Source: CAZTLE01 sp964614415
Lineage (GTDB): Bacteria; Bacteroidota; Bacteroidia; Flavobacteriales; Flavobacteriaceae
Reading direction: 5' to 3'
Assembly: GCA_964614415.1 (NCBI GenBank)
Contig: CAZTLE010000117.1
Coordinates: 1 to 12,589, forward strand
DNA: 12,589 nucleotides
A program made the translations under genes and the position numbers. This document shows positions 1 to 6,968 of the stretch, in pieces. Under the pieces are notes generated by a model that ran no database searches, was not told the DNA's origin, and saw nothing but the letters and a program-made list of their open reading frames with translations. Position 1 is the stretch's first letter. The number at the start of each line of letters is the position of its first letter.

Positions 1-33
1 GAACAAGAAGAAATAGAAAGAAATAATATATAG
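1..33 (+). other. Possible 3' end of an upstream gene
   Basis: Two frames close here. Frame 1 reads EQEEIERNNI and stops at TAG 31-33. Frame 3 reads TRRNRKK and stops at TAA 24-26. The stretch is followed at once by a poly-T repeat and a strong terminator hairpin, so a plus-strand gene almost certainly ends about here. The frame 3 tail is basic, like the RRGRG end of the gene at 219-1637, and the two ends share a 21-base downstream element. I therefore lean to frame 3 and to a paralogue, but eight codons cannot prove it. Confidence 0.25.
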
Positions 34-52
34 TTTTTTTGGTTGGTTAGTT
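32..52 (+). repeat. 21-bp direct repeat, copy 1 (3' UTR element)
   Basis: This is AG followed by seven T, then GGTTGGTTAGTT. It is identical over 21 bases to 1641-1661. It lies between the putative end of the upstream gene and the terminator hairpin at 57-95, the same relative place as copy 2. It is probably part of a shared transcript end. Confidence 0.8.
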
Positions 53-56
53 TTCT

Positions 57-95
57 AAAATCCGCCGTTCCTGTTCAAAGGCCGGCGGATTTTTT
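57..95 (+). terminator. Rho-independent terminator of the upstream gene
   Basis: AAAATCCGCCG (57-67) pairs perfectly with CGGCGGATTTT (83-93) across a 15-base loop, and the T run continues to 95. The A run on the 5' side means it could also work on the minus strand, but no minus-strand gene ends near it in the window. Confidence 0.85.
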
Positions 96-112
96 CTTTC
101 CCATTTTTTGAG

Positions 113-133
113 CCCCGGCAAAACGGGGGTTTT
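113..133 (+). terminator. Weak second hairpin, possible back-up terminator
   Basis: CCCCG (113-117) pairs with CGGGG (124-128) around GCAAAA, followed by a T-rich stretch that includes TTTT at 130-133. The stem has only five base pairs. It lies between the strong terminator and the start of the gene at 219, so it could instead be part of that gene's upstream region. Confidence 0.3.
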
Positions 134-218
134 CATTTTTTGGCACGGTCATTGGTAAATATAAAAACGTACGGCTGACCAAAAAGTTGAAAGCAAGTAC
201 AACCTAAATTTTAAGATT

Positions 219-1637
219 ATGAAAAAATTAGCAGCACTGGTAATAGGATTCTTCGCGATGAGCTTTGTGAGCAACGCCGCCCCTGTCGCAGAAGGTCTTA
301 CCAACATCTATGACGGTAGGTCATACATCTTCGTTGAAGGAGGCGTTGAGTTTTCGGTTTTCCCGGACGGTCAGTTTGACTTTGTTTATCTGGGCAACCG
401 GGGAGGAAATGTTGGTGTAAGTATCAATACACCCAATGTAAATGTTTCCTTTAATGCAGGATATGATTATGACGCATTCGTACAGTATGATGATTACGGT
501 GCTGTGATCCAGGTAGAGGACGTACCAATATATTACGATGAGTTTGGGCGTATCATCCAGGCGGGAAGTGTTGAGATTCGCTATACCAATCGTCGCATTG
601 TTCGCGTTGGAGGGCTAAGAGTATTCTATAACAGATTCGGGTATTTCGATTATTGCACGGGATTCATTAGCCCGTTCTACCGAACTTACGTATACCGCCC
701 ATGGCATGTATACTATGTACCGCCTATATACACAAGTTGTATTGTATACGATTTTCCATACAGACGTTTTTATCGTCCGGTTCGATATAGCTTCTATCAT
801 CACCAAAGATATTACGCAAACCGGGGACGTGTTGCCTATGTGAACGGGAGAAGAGATTTCTATCGTCCGGGAAGTAGGGTTCATTACAGAAATGGACGTA
901 CGGCAATAAACCGTGATTACAATCCGAACCGCAGGAACACTGCTTACTCAAACGGCACACAAAGAGGTATTGCCAATAACAATAGCAGACCTTCAACAAC
1001 GAGTCGTGGTATTGCAAAAAGAGATGACTACAATCGTCCTTCCACTGCCCGCGGTATTGCAAGACAGGACGGCGTAAACCGCCCGTCTACGTCAAGAGGA
1101 ATTGCCAGACAGGACGGCGTAAATCGTCCTTCTTCACGAGGGATTGCCAGACAGGACGGAGTGAATCGTCCTAACTCAAGAGGAATTGCCAAAAAGGACA
1201 AGCCCGCCTACAGCAAAGGGCGTCCCGCTACAACCCGTGGTATTCCCAGAGGTGAAAGTAAACCGGTAAATACACGGCCTTCCAACAACAGGCCTTCGAA
1301 CACCCGCGGTATTGCGAAGAAAGACAGACCTTCAAACTCCTATAGCAGGGGGACGACGTCTTCGTCACGCGGTATTGCAAAACAAAACCGGTCTAAGAAG
1401 GTAACGTCTAACAGAGGGACTACGAAGCGTGCGTCACGGGCCACACGACCTGCACAACGAAAAAGTAACGTTTCTCCTCGTAGTTCGTCACAAAGAAAAA
1501 GCACCTATAGTGCTCCTAAAAGATCAACACCCAAACGAAGTTATTCTTCAGGGTCAAAGCGATCGGTAAACAAGAGTGGTTCAAGGAGTGGAAACTCTCG
1601 CTCCCGTAGCACCACCACCAGACGCGGTCGCGGATAA
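219..1637 (+). CDS. Secreted YD-like/RGIA-repeat basic protein, function unknown
   Basis: The product has 472 residues. Residues 1-20 form a Sec signal peptide (MKKLAALVIGFFAMSFVSNA). Residues about 21-150 are rich in Tyr, Gly and Val and contain about four short modules between 88 and 145 (Y-D-x-F-G-R-I-I-Q-x-G-x-V-x-I type) that look like beta-strand repeats. Residues 150-200 are rich in Tyr, Pro, His and Arg. From residue 249 the protein is low complexity and strongly basic, with nine RGIA/RGIP motifs (R249, 263, 278, 293, 307, 321, 340, 363, 384) and then an Arg/Lys/Ser/Thr-rich end. The N-terminal half resembles a conserved hypothetical family I recall from Flavobacteriaceae; the repeat tail is not something I recognise. 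It has its own terminator and is not in an operon with its visible neighbours. No enzyme motif is visible. An envelope or matrix protein that binds polyanions is an inference from the charge only. Confidence 0.85.
   Translation: MKKLAALVIGFFAMSFVSNAAPVAEGLTNIYDGRSYIFVEGGVEFSVFPDGQFDFVYLGNRGGNVGVSINTPNVNVSFNAGYDYDAFVQYDDYGAVIQVEDVPIYYDEFGRIIQAGSVEIRYTNRRIVRVGGLRVFYNRFGYFDYCTGFISPFYRTYVYRPWHVYYVPPIYTSCIVYDFPYRRFYRPVRYSFYHHQRYYANRGRVAYVNGRRDFYRPGSRVHYRNGRTAINRDYNPNRRNTAYSNGTQRGIANNNSRPSTTSRGIAKRDDYNRPSTARGIARQDGVNRPSTSRGIARQDGVNRPSSRGIARQDGVNRPNSRGIAKKDKPAYSKGRPATTRGIPRGESKPVNTRPSNNRPSNTRGIAKKDRPSNSYSRGTTSSSRGIAKQNRSKKVTSNRGTTKRASRATRPAQRKSNVSPRSSSQRKSTYSAPKRSTPKRSYSSGSKRSVNKSGSRSGNSRSRSTTTRRGRG
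963..1379 (+). repeat. RGIA-coding repeat array within the secreted protein gene
   Basis: Nine RGIA/RGIP-headed units are encoded here. Three are nearly identical, RGIARQDGVNRP plus 2-3 residues of S, T or N: units 1050-1094, 1095-1136 and 1137-1178 (45, 42 and 42 bases). They differ mainly at third codon positions (for example CGC/CGT, GGC/GGA, AAC/AAT), so they are related by duplication and held by selection on the protein. Outer units are more diverged (AKRDDY, AKKDKPA, PRGESK, AKKDRPS, AKQNRS). Confidence 0.85.
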
Positions 1638-1640
1638 GAA

Positions 1641-1661
1641 AGTTTTTTTGGTTGGTTAGTT
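1641..1661 (+). repeat. 21-bp direct repeat, copy 2 (3' UTR element)
   Basis: Identical over 21 bases to 32-52. It begins three bases after the TAA stop of the secreted protein gene (1635-1637) and is followed directly by the hairpin at 1663-1703. The T run comes before the hairpin here, not after it as in a standard terminator. Confidence 0.8.
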
Positions 1662-1662
1662 A

Positions 1663-1703
1663 GAAACCCTCCGGAGCTGTCTCAAACAGCGAAGGGGGGT
1701 TTC
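1663..1703 (+). terminator. Hairpin between convergent genes, likely terminator
   Basis: GAAACCCTCC (1663-1672) pairs with GGGGGGTTTC (1694-1703), ten base pairs with one T-G wobble and a 21-base loop. It lies between the stop of the secreted protein gene and the stop of the convergent glycosyltransferase gene at 1709, so it may serve both. There is no long T run on the 3' side of either strand, so termination efficiency is uncertain. Confidence 0.6.
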
Positions 1704-1708
1704 GCTCT

Positions 1709-2992
1709 TCAGGAAATTGCTGTTATGATCTTCGCCATGCGGGCCGTAATATTTCTCCGGCTGTACTTCTCAACGTTCTCTGAAGTCAGGAAAGGTCCTC
1801 CCTGCCTGAAAGCCTCGTAAAGTTGACGAACCCTCTGCTTCAGTTCTTCCTTTTGATCATACGAAAAATAATCGCCGGACTTCGTTTCGATTAGTATATC
1901 CGCAATATCACTTCCCTCAGGTCCAAAGGCCAGCACCGGCCTGCGAGCCGCCAGGTATTCGAACAATTTGCCTGGAAGGATAACCCGGGTCTCCGGGGTA
2001 TTCATCTCAATGAGTAACAATATCCGAGCGTTATGCTGCATCTGTACCGCCTCGGAATGTGGCACATATCCCGGTAGCATCAGCTTTTCACCCAACCCTA
2101 CGCTCTCAATGGCATCTACAATATCCTGACTCACGGTTCCAGCGAGTTTGATCTCAAGACTATCGTCAAATTCAGGGTTCTCAAGGCACAACTCGGTAAG
2201 GACTTCCCAAAGCACAATAGGGTTTCGCTCACTGAGCAGGGAACCTACATGCACCAGGCTAAACCGTTCGTCAAGAACTGCTTTAATATCTTCCTTAATA
2301 TCATATCCATTGGTGATCACCTCGACGGGAACATCCGTTATTCTCGCAAATTCTTCGGCGGTCGTCTTGCTGGTAACTACAACCTGATCGCATTCGGTGA
2401 GTACCGAACGTTCGAGCTCCTTATGCTTCTTCTTAGAGGATTGACTAAGCCGTAACGACGCATGGTAGTGTATGGTCGTCCAGGGATCCCGGAAATCAGT
2501 CATCCATGTCAACCCTAAATCGCGTTTAAGAGCCCTGCCGATCAAATGCAGGCTGTGAGGCGGTCCGGTAGTAATTACAAGATCTACAGGGTTTTCAGAC
2601 AAGTACTTCGTGAGGAATCGCACCGAGGGCTTAACCCACCCTACCCTGGCGTCCGGGATGAAAAAATTTCCGCGCACCCAGAGCATTGCTCGCGCAATTG
2701 GTGATGCCTTCTTTTTAGGGATGATTCCGCTGCTCAATTGTTTGGTCTTCTTTCCGGAAAGCAATTTTGCCCAGCGATACGGCTCCTTTATAGGTTGTTT
2801 CAGAACGGTAATATCATCAGGGACTTCCCCGAGAAAACTCTTATCTATCAGCGGATAATGCGGATTGTCAGGCACATAGACAACAGGTTCAATATCGAAT
2901 TCACGAAAATACGTGACGAATTTGAGCCAGCGTTGTACCCCCGGTCCTCCTGCTGGAGGCCAATAATAAGCTATGATAAGGACCCGTTTCAT
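1709..2992 (-). CDS. Glycosyltransferase family 4-like protein
   Basis: A predicted cytoplasmic GT-B fold glycosyltransferase of 427 residues, moving a sugar from a nucleotide-sugar donor to an unknown acceptor. The N-terminal Rossmann half starts KRVLIIAYYWPPAGGPGVQRW, with the Gly-rich acceptor-side loop at residues 13-18. DFRDPW (166-171) and NGYD (228-231) are typical of this group. The C-terminal donor half carries an LPGYV turn (306-310) and PGKLFEYLAARRPVLAF (340-356), where E345 fits the conserved Glu of GT4 enzymes. The ATG at 2992 overlaps the stop of the upstream YfhO-like gene as ATGA, and the protein aligns from KRVL. A TTG 15 codons upstream is possible but lies well inside the YfhO-like gene. 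Length is normal for the family. The coupling suggests both proteins act on the same glycan or lipid-linked glycan. Donor and acceptor cannot be read from the sequence. Confidence 0.9.
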   Translation of the reverse strand: MKRVLIIAYYWPPAGGPGVQRWLKFVTYFREFDIEPVVYVPDNPHYPLIDKSFLGEVPDDITVLKQPIKEPYRWAKLLSGKKTKQLSSGIIPKKKASPIARAMLWVRGNFFIPDARVGWVKPSVRFLTKYLSENPVDLVITTGPPHSLHLIGRALKRDLGLTWMTDFRDPWTTIHYHASLRLSQSSKKKHKELERSVLTECDQVVVTSKTTAEEFARITDVPVEVITNGYDIKEDIKAVLDERFSLVHVGSLLSERNPIVLWEVLTELCLENPEFDDSLEIKLAGTVSQDIVDAIESVGLGEKLMLPGYVPHSEAVQMQHNARILLLIEMNTPETRVILPGKLFEYLAARRPVLAFGPEGSDIADILIETKSGDYFSYDQKEELKQRVRQLYEAFRQGGPFLTSENVEKYSRRNITARMAKIITAIS

Positions 2993-5439
2993 TCCGGATC
3001 TGGATCGGTTTTCGGAGTTTTCTTTCTGAACTGCCAATAGAACACACCCAACAACGCCACCAGGAAAACAAGGCTACTAATCATACTAATCCGGCTACCG
3101 GATTCGACCACTTCAGGTTCAAACCGGAACTCGATCTCATGAGTCCCCACCGGCACCGGTAACCCCCTTAGCAGATAATTTGCCCGGATGTAGTCTACAG
3201 GCTCTCCGTTCAGGTAGGCATTCCATCCGTCGGGATAGTAAGGCTCCGAGAAAATGGCCAGTTGCTCTGTCTGCGTTGAAGACCTGTACGTTAAATGATT
3301 AGGCTTGTAATCTACAAGTTCGATAGTCGCCGTTGAGTCCCGTTGAATCTCCTCAAGTGGTAATTTCTCGGTAAACTCCTGATGGATGACCGCAACACGC
3401 CTGGTATCAAGACTATCGAGGAAAGTAATCTCTTCGTTCGCATTTTCTGCTAGCATCACGCCTTCCACGAACCAGGCATTACCATTGGCATACGGATTTC
3501 GTTGTGCGACCGGTCCGCCGTTGCGACTCTGGGTAATGATATAGCGCACATTCATCATATTCAATATCCCAACATCCAGAGGATTTAAGTAGAAGTCCTC
3601 GATATCTTTTATCCTTCCGGGTTTGGCGGCATGATATCCTCCCAGCGAATTGTGGAAATAACTCGCCCGCCCACTACTGAAAGCATAGGTTGTGTTATCG
3701 TATACCCTGAAATAGCCCGAATCTTCAAGGATCTGTTTGTCGGCTGCACTTTCCTGAAAAGGTTGTTCCATGAAGCGCTTGTTCACAAAATCATCGTTGG
3801 TGACATAGCGCTTATCAACTCCTACGAGGTCAATTACGATCAAAACAGCCAACAAACCAATGGCCGCCGTTTCCTTCACATAGTTCTTCAGTAATAACCA
3901 TAGTACACCCGCGGCAAGGACAACGAATATTAAGGAGCGAATGGCATCAGCAGTAAGCAGGGATGCACGATCTTCGCGCACGGCTTCCATGAACGGCAGA
4001 CCAAGGGCATCAATGATCGCCTGATCGTACGGGCTTGAGAAATCCAGAAACACAGACTTCAGTAAAATAAAGATCAGTGCCAGACCACCGGTAATACCCG
4101 TAGCCCATAATAATGCTTTTTGTCGTACCTCCTTACTCTTGGTGTCGTTAAAGAACTGATGTAGTCCTACTACTGCCAGAATGGGTAGGATTAATTCAAT
4201 GATAACCTGAATGGACGAGACCGCTCTAAATTTATTGTAGAGAGGTACAACATCTATAAAGAACTCTGTAAGCCATGACATGTTCTTTCCCCAGGAAAGG
4301 GTGAGACTTACTATAAAAGCAGCAACAACCCACCATTTAAGACGGCCTTTTACCAGGAACAGAGCCAATACGGCGAGGAAAATAACTATGGCTCCGATAT
4401 AGGCCGGAGCGGCGACTATAGGCTGATCACCCCAATACGCCGGTATTTGCTGCATTAATTGACTTATTTCCTGTGGAGGGACTCCCATCTTCAGGGCCTG
4501 ATCAATCGCCTTCGCATCCTCGGGCAACGGATCACCGCTACCACCTCCCATAAATCGGGGAATGAACAGGTTAAAACTTTCCGCTTTTCCGTAACTATAC
4601 TCAGTAATGTATTCATAGTCCAGGCCATCCGTTACTTCTTTTGGCGTTCCATCGGGATTGATGGTCAACTCACTGGAACCGCGGGTCGAGGCATTAGCGT
4701 ATTCCTGAGTAGCCATGATATTCGTGGCATTCATTCCAAGGGCAATGAGCACCCCAATCGCCATAATTCCCACCGACTTCGCATAATGCATGAGCATCCC
4801 TTTCCGGATGGCATCAATGAGATACACAATTCCTATTATTACTACCAGAATGAGAAGATAATAGGTCATTTGAAAGTGATTGGCGACTAGCTGTAATCCC
4901 ATAGCCACCGTTGTAAGCAGAAAACCGTACAGATACTTACCACGAAACGTGAGGAAAATGCCGCTCAACATCAAGGGCATATAGGCAATGGCGTGCGCCT
5001 TGGCATTATGCCCTACCCCCAGTATAATAATGAGATAGGTAGAAAAACCAAAAGCCAATGCCCCCAGGAATGCAAGTTTGAAATCCACTTTAAGTACTAC
5101 CAACAGAATATACATCCCCAGGAAATACAGGAACAGGTAATCTGCCGGCCTTGGCAGGAACCGAATGGTAAGATCAAGTTTCTTGATATAATTATGAGGA
5201 TACTTTGCCCCTAACTGATAGGTAGGCATGCCCCCAAAAGCTGAATCAGTCCAATAGGTCTCAGTCCCCGTCTCTTTTCGGAAGTCGTTCTGTTTCTTCG
5301 CCATTCCATTGTACTGCACAATGTCGCTTTGATAGATCATCTTTCCCTGCAGCACCGGGCTAAAATATAGGAGTGAGGCCACTACGAACAGAAGGAGTAC
5401 TACGAGATGCGGAAGAAAGTCTTTTAAATAGCGAAGCAT
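2989..5439 (-). CDS. YfhO-like polytopic membrane protein (GT-C-like)
   Basis: An 816-residue integral membrane protein resembling the bacterial YfhO family (PF09586), which is thought to include GT-C-type transferases that use lipid-linked sugars; some members decorate envelope polymers. A first membrane segment lies at about 12-30 and is followed by SDIVQY (38-43), whose D39 is the likely catalytic Asp of the first outer loop. About ten further hydrophobic segments follow between 100 and 540 (for example 102-117, 123-141, 170-182, 192-209, 222-236, 341-363, 368-382, 409-427, 443-460, 500-517, 524-538). A large extracytoplasmic domain spans about 540-780 and contains EPYYPDGWNAYLNGEPV (732-748). 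A final membrane helix (785-803) ends in a charged KK/DPDPE tail. The ATG at 5439 gives the expected N-in first helix. It lies 98 bases downstream of the DUF4834-like gene and overlaps the glycosyltransferase gene by four bases. Confidence 0.9.
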   Translation of the reverse strand: MLRYLKDFLPHLVVLLLFVVASLLYFSPVLQGKMIYQSDIVQYNGMAKKQNDFRKETGTETYWTDSAFGGMPTYQLGAKYPHNYIKKLDLTIRFLPRPADYLFLYFLGMYILLVVLKVDFKLAFLGALAFGFSTYLIIILGVGHNAKAHAIAYMPLMLSGIFLTFRGKYLYGFLLTTVAMGLQLVANHFQMTYYLLILVVIIGIVYLIDAIRKGMLMHYAKSVGIMAIGVLIALGMNATNIMATQEYANASTRGSSELTINPDGTPKEVTDGLDYEYITEYSYGKAESFNLFIPRFMGGGSGDPLPEDAKAIDQALKMGVPPQEISQLMQQIPAYWGDQPIVAAPAYIGAIVIFLAVLALFLVKGRLKWWVVAAFIVSLTLSWGKNMSWLTEFFIDVVPLYNKFRAVSSIQVIIELILPILAVVGLHQFFNDTKSKEVRQKALLWATGITGGLALIFILLKSVFLDFSSPYDQAIIDALGLPFMEAVREDRASLLTADAIRSLIFVVLAAGVLWLLLKNYVKETAAIGLLAVLIVIDLVGVDKRYVTNDDFVNKRFMEQPFQESAADKQILEDSGYFRVYDNTTYAFSSGRASYFHNSLGGYHAAKPGRIKDIEDFYLNPLDVGILNMMNVRYIITQSRNGGPVAQRNPYANGNAWFVEGVMLAENANEEITFLDSLDTRRVAVIHQEFTEKLPLEEIQRDSTATIELVDYKPNHLTYRSSTQTEQLAIFSEPYYPDGWNAYLNGEPVDYIRANYLLRGLPVPVGTHEIEFRFEPEVVESGSRISMISSLVFLVALLGVFYWQFRKKTPKTDPDPE

Positions 5440-5537
5440 GTCAGTTGATTGGATTAAGACGTGGGGAAATTATGAAAAATCTGTAAGAAAGGGCAGCTGG
5501 GACTTCAGCAAAATGACAATAAAAACGGGAAGATCAC

Positions 5538-5801
5538 CTAGTCTATTTCTTCGTAGTCGACATATTCTCCAACATCTCCGTTGGCGCGTTGTCCGGAAGA
5601 GGGCATTGAATCTATGGTAACACTTCCTTCCTTTTCGGCGTTGGTTGTTCCGTGGCCCGGAGCGTAACCAAATGACCTTTCAAATCTTTGATTCACTTTT
5701 TTGGCCAGGTACCGCATAATGTAGGGTCCGGTTAATCGAAGTAAAAACTTCAACCCATAATATACGAGAAGGATGATTAATATCGTTTTCAGGAATGTCA
5801 T
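5538..5801 (-). CDS. DUF4834-like small membrane protein
   Basis: An 87-residue protein of unknown function. A single N-terminal membrane helix (residues 4-24, TILIILLVYYGLKFLLRLTG) is followed by a basic segment (PYIMRYLAKKVNQRFERSFG, 26-45), a Gly/Ser/Thr-rich linker and an acidic end, GEYVDYEEID (78-87). That layout and the GEYVDYEEID end match what I recall of the flavobacterial DUF4834 family. The ATG at 5801 starts at the helix; an upstream reading to 5861 would add 20 non-conserved residues and run across the promoter at 5823-5857. It is the first gene of the minus-strand group with the YfhO-like and glycosyltransferase genes, although the 98-base gap (5440-5537) leaves room for a separate YfhO promoter that I could not identify. 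Confidence 0.8.
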   Translation of the reverse strand: MTFLKTILIILLVYYGLKFLLRLTGPYIMRYLAKKVNQRFERSFGYAPGHGTTNAEKEGSVTIDSMPSSGQRANGDVGEYVDYEEID

Positions 5802-5822
5802 ATAGCCTGTTTCAATGTTTTT

Positions 5823-5857
5823 CAAAAGTACGGATTGATGGGCAAAAAAGACCAAAA
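5823..5857 (-). promoter_or_regulatory. Bacteroidota-type promoter for the DUF4834-YfhO-GT group
   Basis: On the minus strand TACTTTTG (5830-5823) matches TAnnTTTG exactly. A TTTG element (5856-5853) sits 22 bases upstream, within the usual 17-23 spacing of the -33/-7 Bacteroidota promoter. The predicted start of transcription is about 15 bases before the ATG at 5801. Confidence 0.6.
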
Positions 5858-5886
5858 TCAACTATTAAAGAAATGATAAATTCTTC

Positions 5887-5894
5887 TATCTTTG
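5887..5894 (+). promoter_or_regulatory. Promoter -7 box of the transporter-acetyltransferase pair
   Basis: TATCTTTG matches TAnnTTTG exactly and lies 17 bases before the ATG at 5912. I see no TTTG element at the right distance upstream, so a -33 box is absent or degenerate. The position of this box supports ATG 5912 over longer readings that start before it. Confidence 0.5.
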
Positions 5895-5911
5895 GATCAA
5901 ACCAACAGTCT

Positions 5912-6955
5912 ATGCGTATCAAGTCGATTGCCCTGTCCCTCCTGCTCTTCTTGCCTGTTTCATACTGTTTTTCCCAATATACCGAAATGATCAACACCAA
6001 CCGCCCCGGCGTGTCTCAAGGTGCTTTTTCGGTGGGAAAGAATGTACTTCAATTTGAATCGGGGTTTTACCTCGGTAAAGAGAAACACGATCTGCTGGAG
6101 ACCGAAACCGACATTTGGGGTATTGACTACAGTGTTCGATACGGACTTCTGAGGGAAGAACTGGAGATCAGTCTTATTGGCGTTTTTCAGCATAGTAAGA
6201 TCGAAAATACACGGGGTACGCTAAGAACCACCGAAACCATAGGGAATTTCAGAAGCAATACCATTGGAGCCAAGTACCTCTTCTATGATCCATACCGGAA
6301 AATGGAGCAAAAAGGACCTAACCTGTACAGTTGGAAGAAGAACAACCGTTTTCAGTGGGCCGACCTTATTCCTGCCATCTCCATTTATGCCGGTGCTAAC
6401 TTTGACCTGGCCGATAATCCCTACACTCCCGAACCCGATTTTACCGTGAGTCCTAAGTTTGTGTTGTCAACACAGAACAATTGGGTGGGAGGATTTGTAT
6501 TCGTTACCAATATCATTGTGGATCGCATCACGACCGATTTCCCTACCTATGGATATATTGTCACGCTAACACATGCGACCAACCGGTATTTCTCTATCTT
6601 TCTTGAAAACCAGGGATTTAAGAGCGATTTCTATGCCGATAATATTTTGCGAGGCGGTGCTGCGGCGCTCATCAATGAGAATTTTCACGTAGACCTGTCT
6701 CTGGCCGTTAACTTTAAAGACACTCCTTCCCTGTTCAATGTTCGAGCCGGATTGGCGTATCGATTCGATATGCACGATTCGGACGAATATATAGAGGAAA
6801 AAGGGAAAGCGGGGCGCGAAAAACGACGGGCTGAAAAAGGCACGAATAAGGCCAGCAAAAAAGAGAAGCGCAGGAATCGACGGAACAAGCGCAAAGATGA
6901 TTTTGACAGCGATGACGGAGACGACGACGGAGACGATGACGGAGGGTTATTATAA
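5912..6955 (+). CDS. Outer-membrane beta-barrel 'transporter'-like protein
   Basis: A 347-residue exported protein. A signal peptide covers about residues 1-22 (hydrophobic core IALSLLLFLPVSYCFSQ). The mature part opens EMINTNRPGVSQGAFSVGKN and continues with alternating aromatic/hydrophobic strands to LAYRFD (281-286), as in the flavobacterial proteins usually named 'transporter' (PF13557-like barrels). Substrate is unknown. After the barrel comes an unusual tail: residues 297-328 are rich in Lys/Arg, and 329-345 are almost only Asp and Gly (DDGDDDGDDDGG). Since the last barrel strand should end at the C-terminus, this tail probably extends into the periplasm. The Cys at residue 19 is not a lipobox, because Tyr precedes it. 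The ATG at 5912 is chosen because the signal peptide begins there. The acetyltransferase gene follows after 13 bases. Confidence 0.8.
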   Translation: MRIKSIALSLLLFLPVSYCFSQYTEMINTNRPGVSQGAFSVGKNVLQFESGFYLGKEKHDLLETETDIWGIDYSVRYGLLREELEISLIGVFQHSKIENTRGTLRTTETIGNFRSNTIGAKYLFYDPYRKMEQKGPNLYSWKKNNRFQWADLIPAISIYAGANFDLADNPYTPEPDFTVSPKFVLSTQNNWVGGFVFVTNIIVDRITTDFPTYGYIVTLTHATNRYFSIFLENQGFKSDFYADNILRGGAAALINENFHVDLSLAVNFKDTPSLFNVRAGLAYRFDMHDSDEYIEEKGKAGREKRRAEKGTNKASKKEKRRNRRNKRKDDFDSDDGDDDGDDDGGLL

Positions 6956-6968
6956 GTAAGGGGCGCCT

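Noticed and set aside
724..1062. Antisense open reading frames opposite the secreted protein gene
   Set aside because: They are mirror images of a Tyr/Arg-rich coding region with no family resemblance, no promoter and no start context.
1050..1178. Tandem 42-45-base repeats that might suggest a CRISPR or minisatellite array
   Set aside because: The units are contiguous with no spacers, keep one reading frame, and differ mostly at third codon positions. They are coding repeats of the RGIA protein.
2993..3037. TTG start 15 codons upstream for the glycosyltransferase
   Set aside because: It lies within the YfhO-like coding end. The ATG at 2992 forms a typical ATGA overlap and begins exactly at the conserved KRVLIIAYYWPP.
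5795..5911. N-terminal extension of the transporter starting at 5795, overlapping the DUF4834-like start
   Set aside because: It would place 39 non-hydrophobic residues before a good signal peptide and run through both predicted promoters.
5966..5971. Possible lipoprotein signal (Cys19) in the outer-membrane transporter
   Set aside because: The residue before the Cys is Tyr, which signal peptidase II sites do not accept, and a normal signal peptidase I site follows near FSQ.
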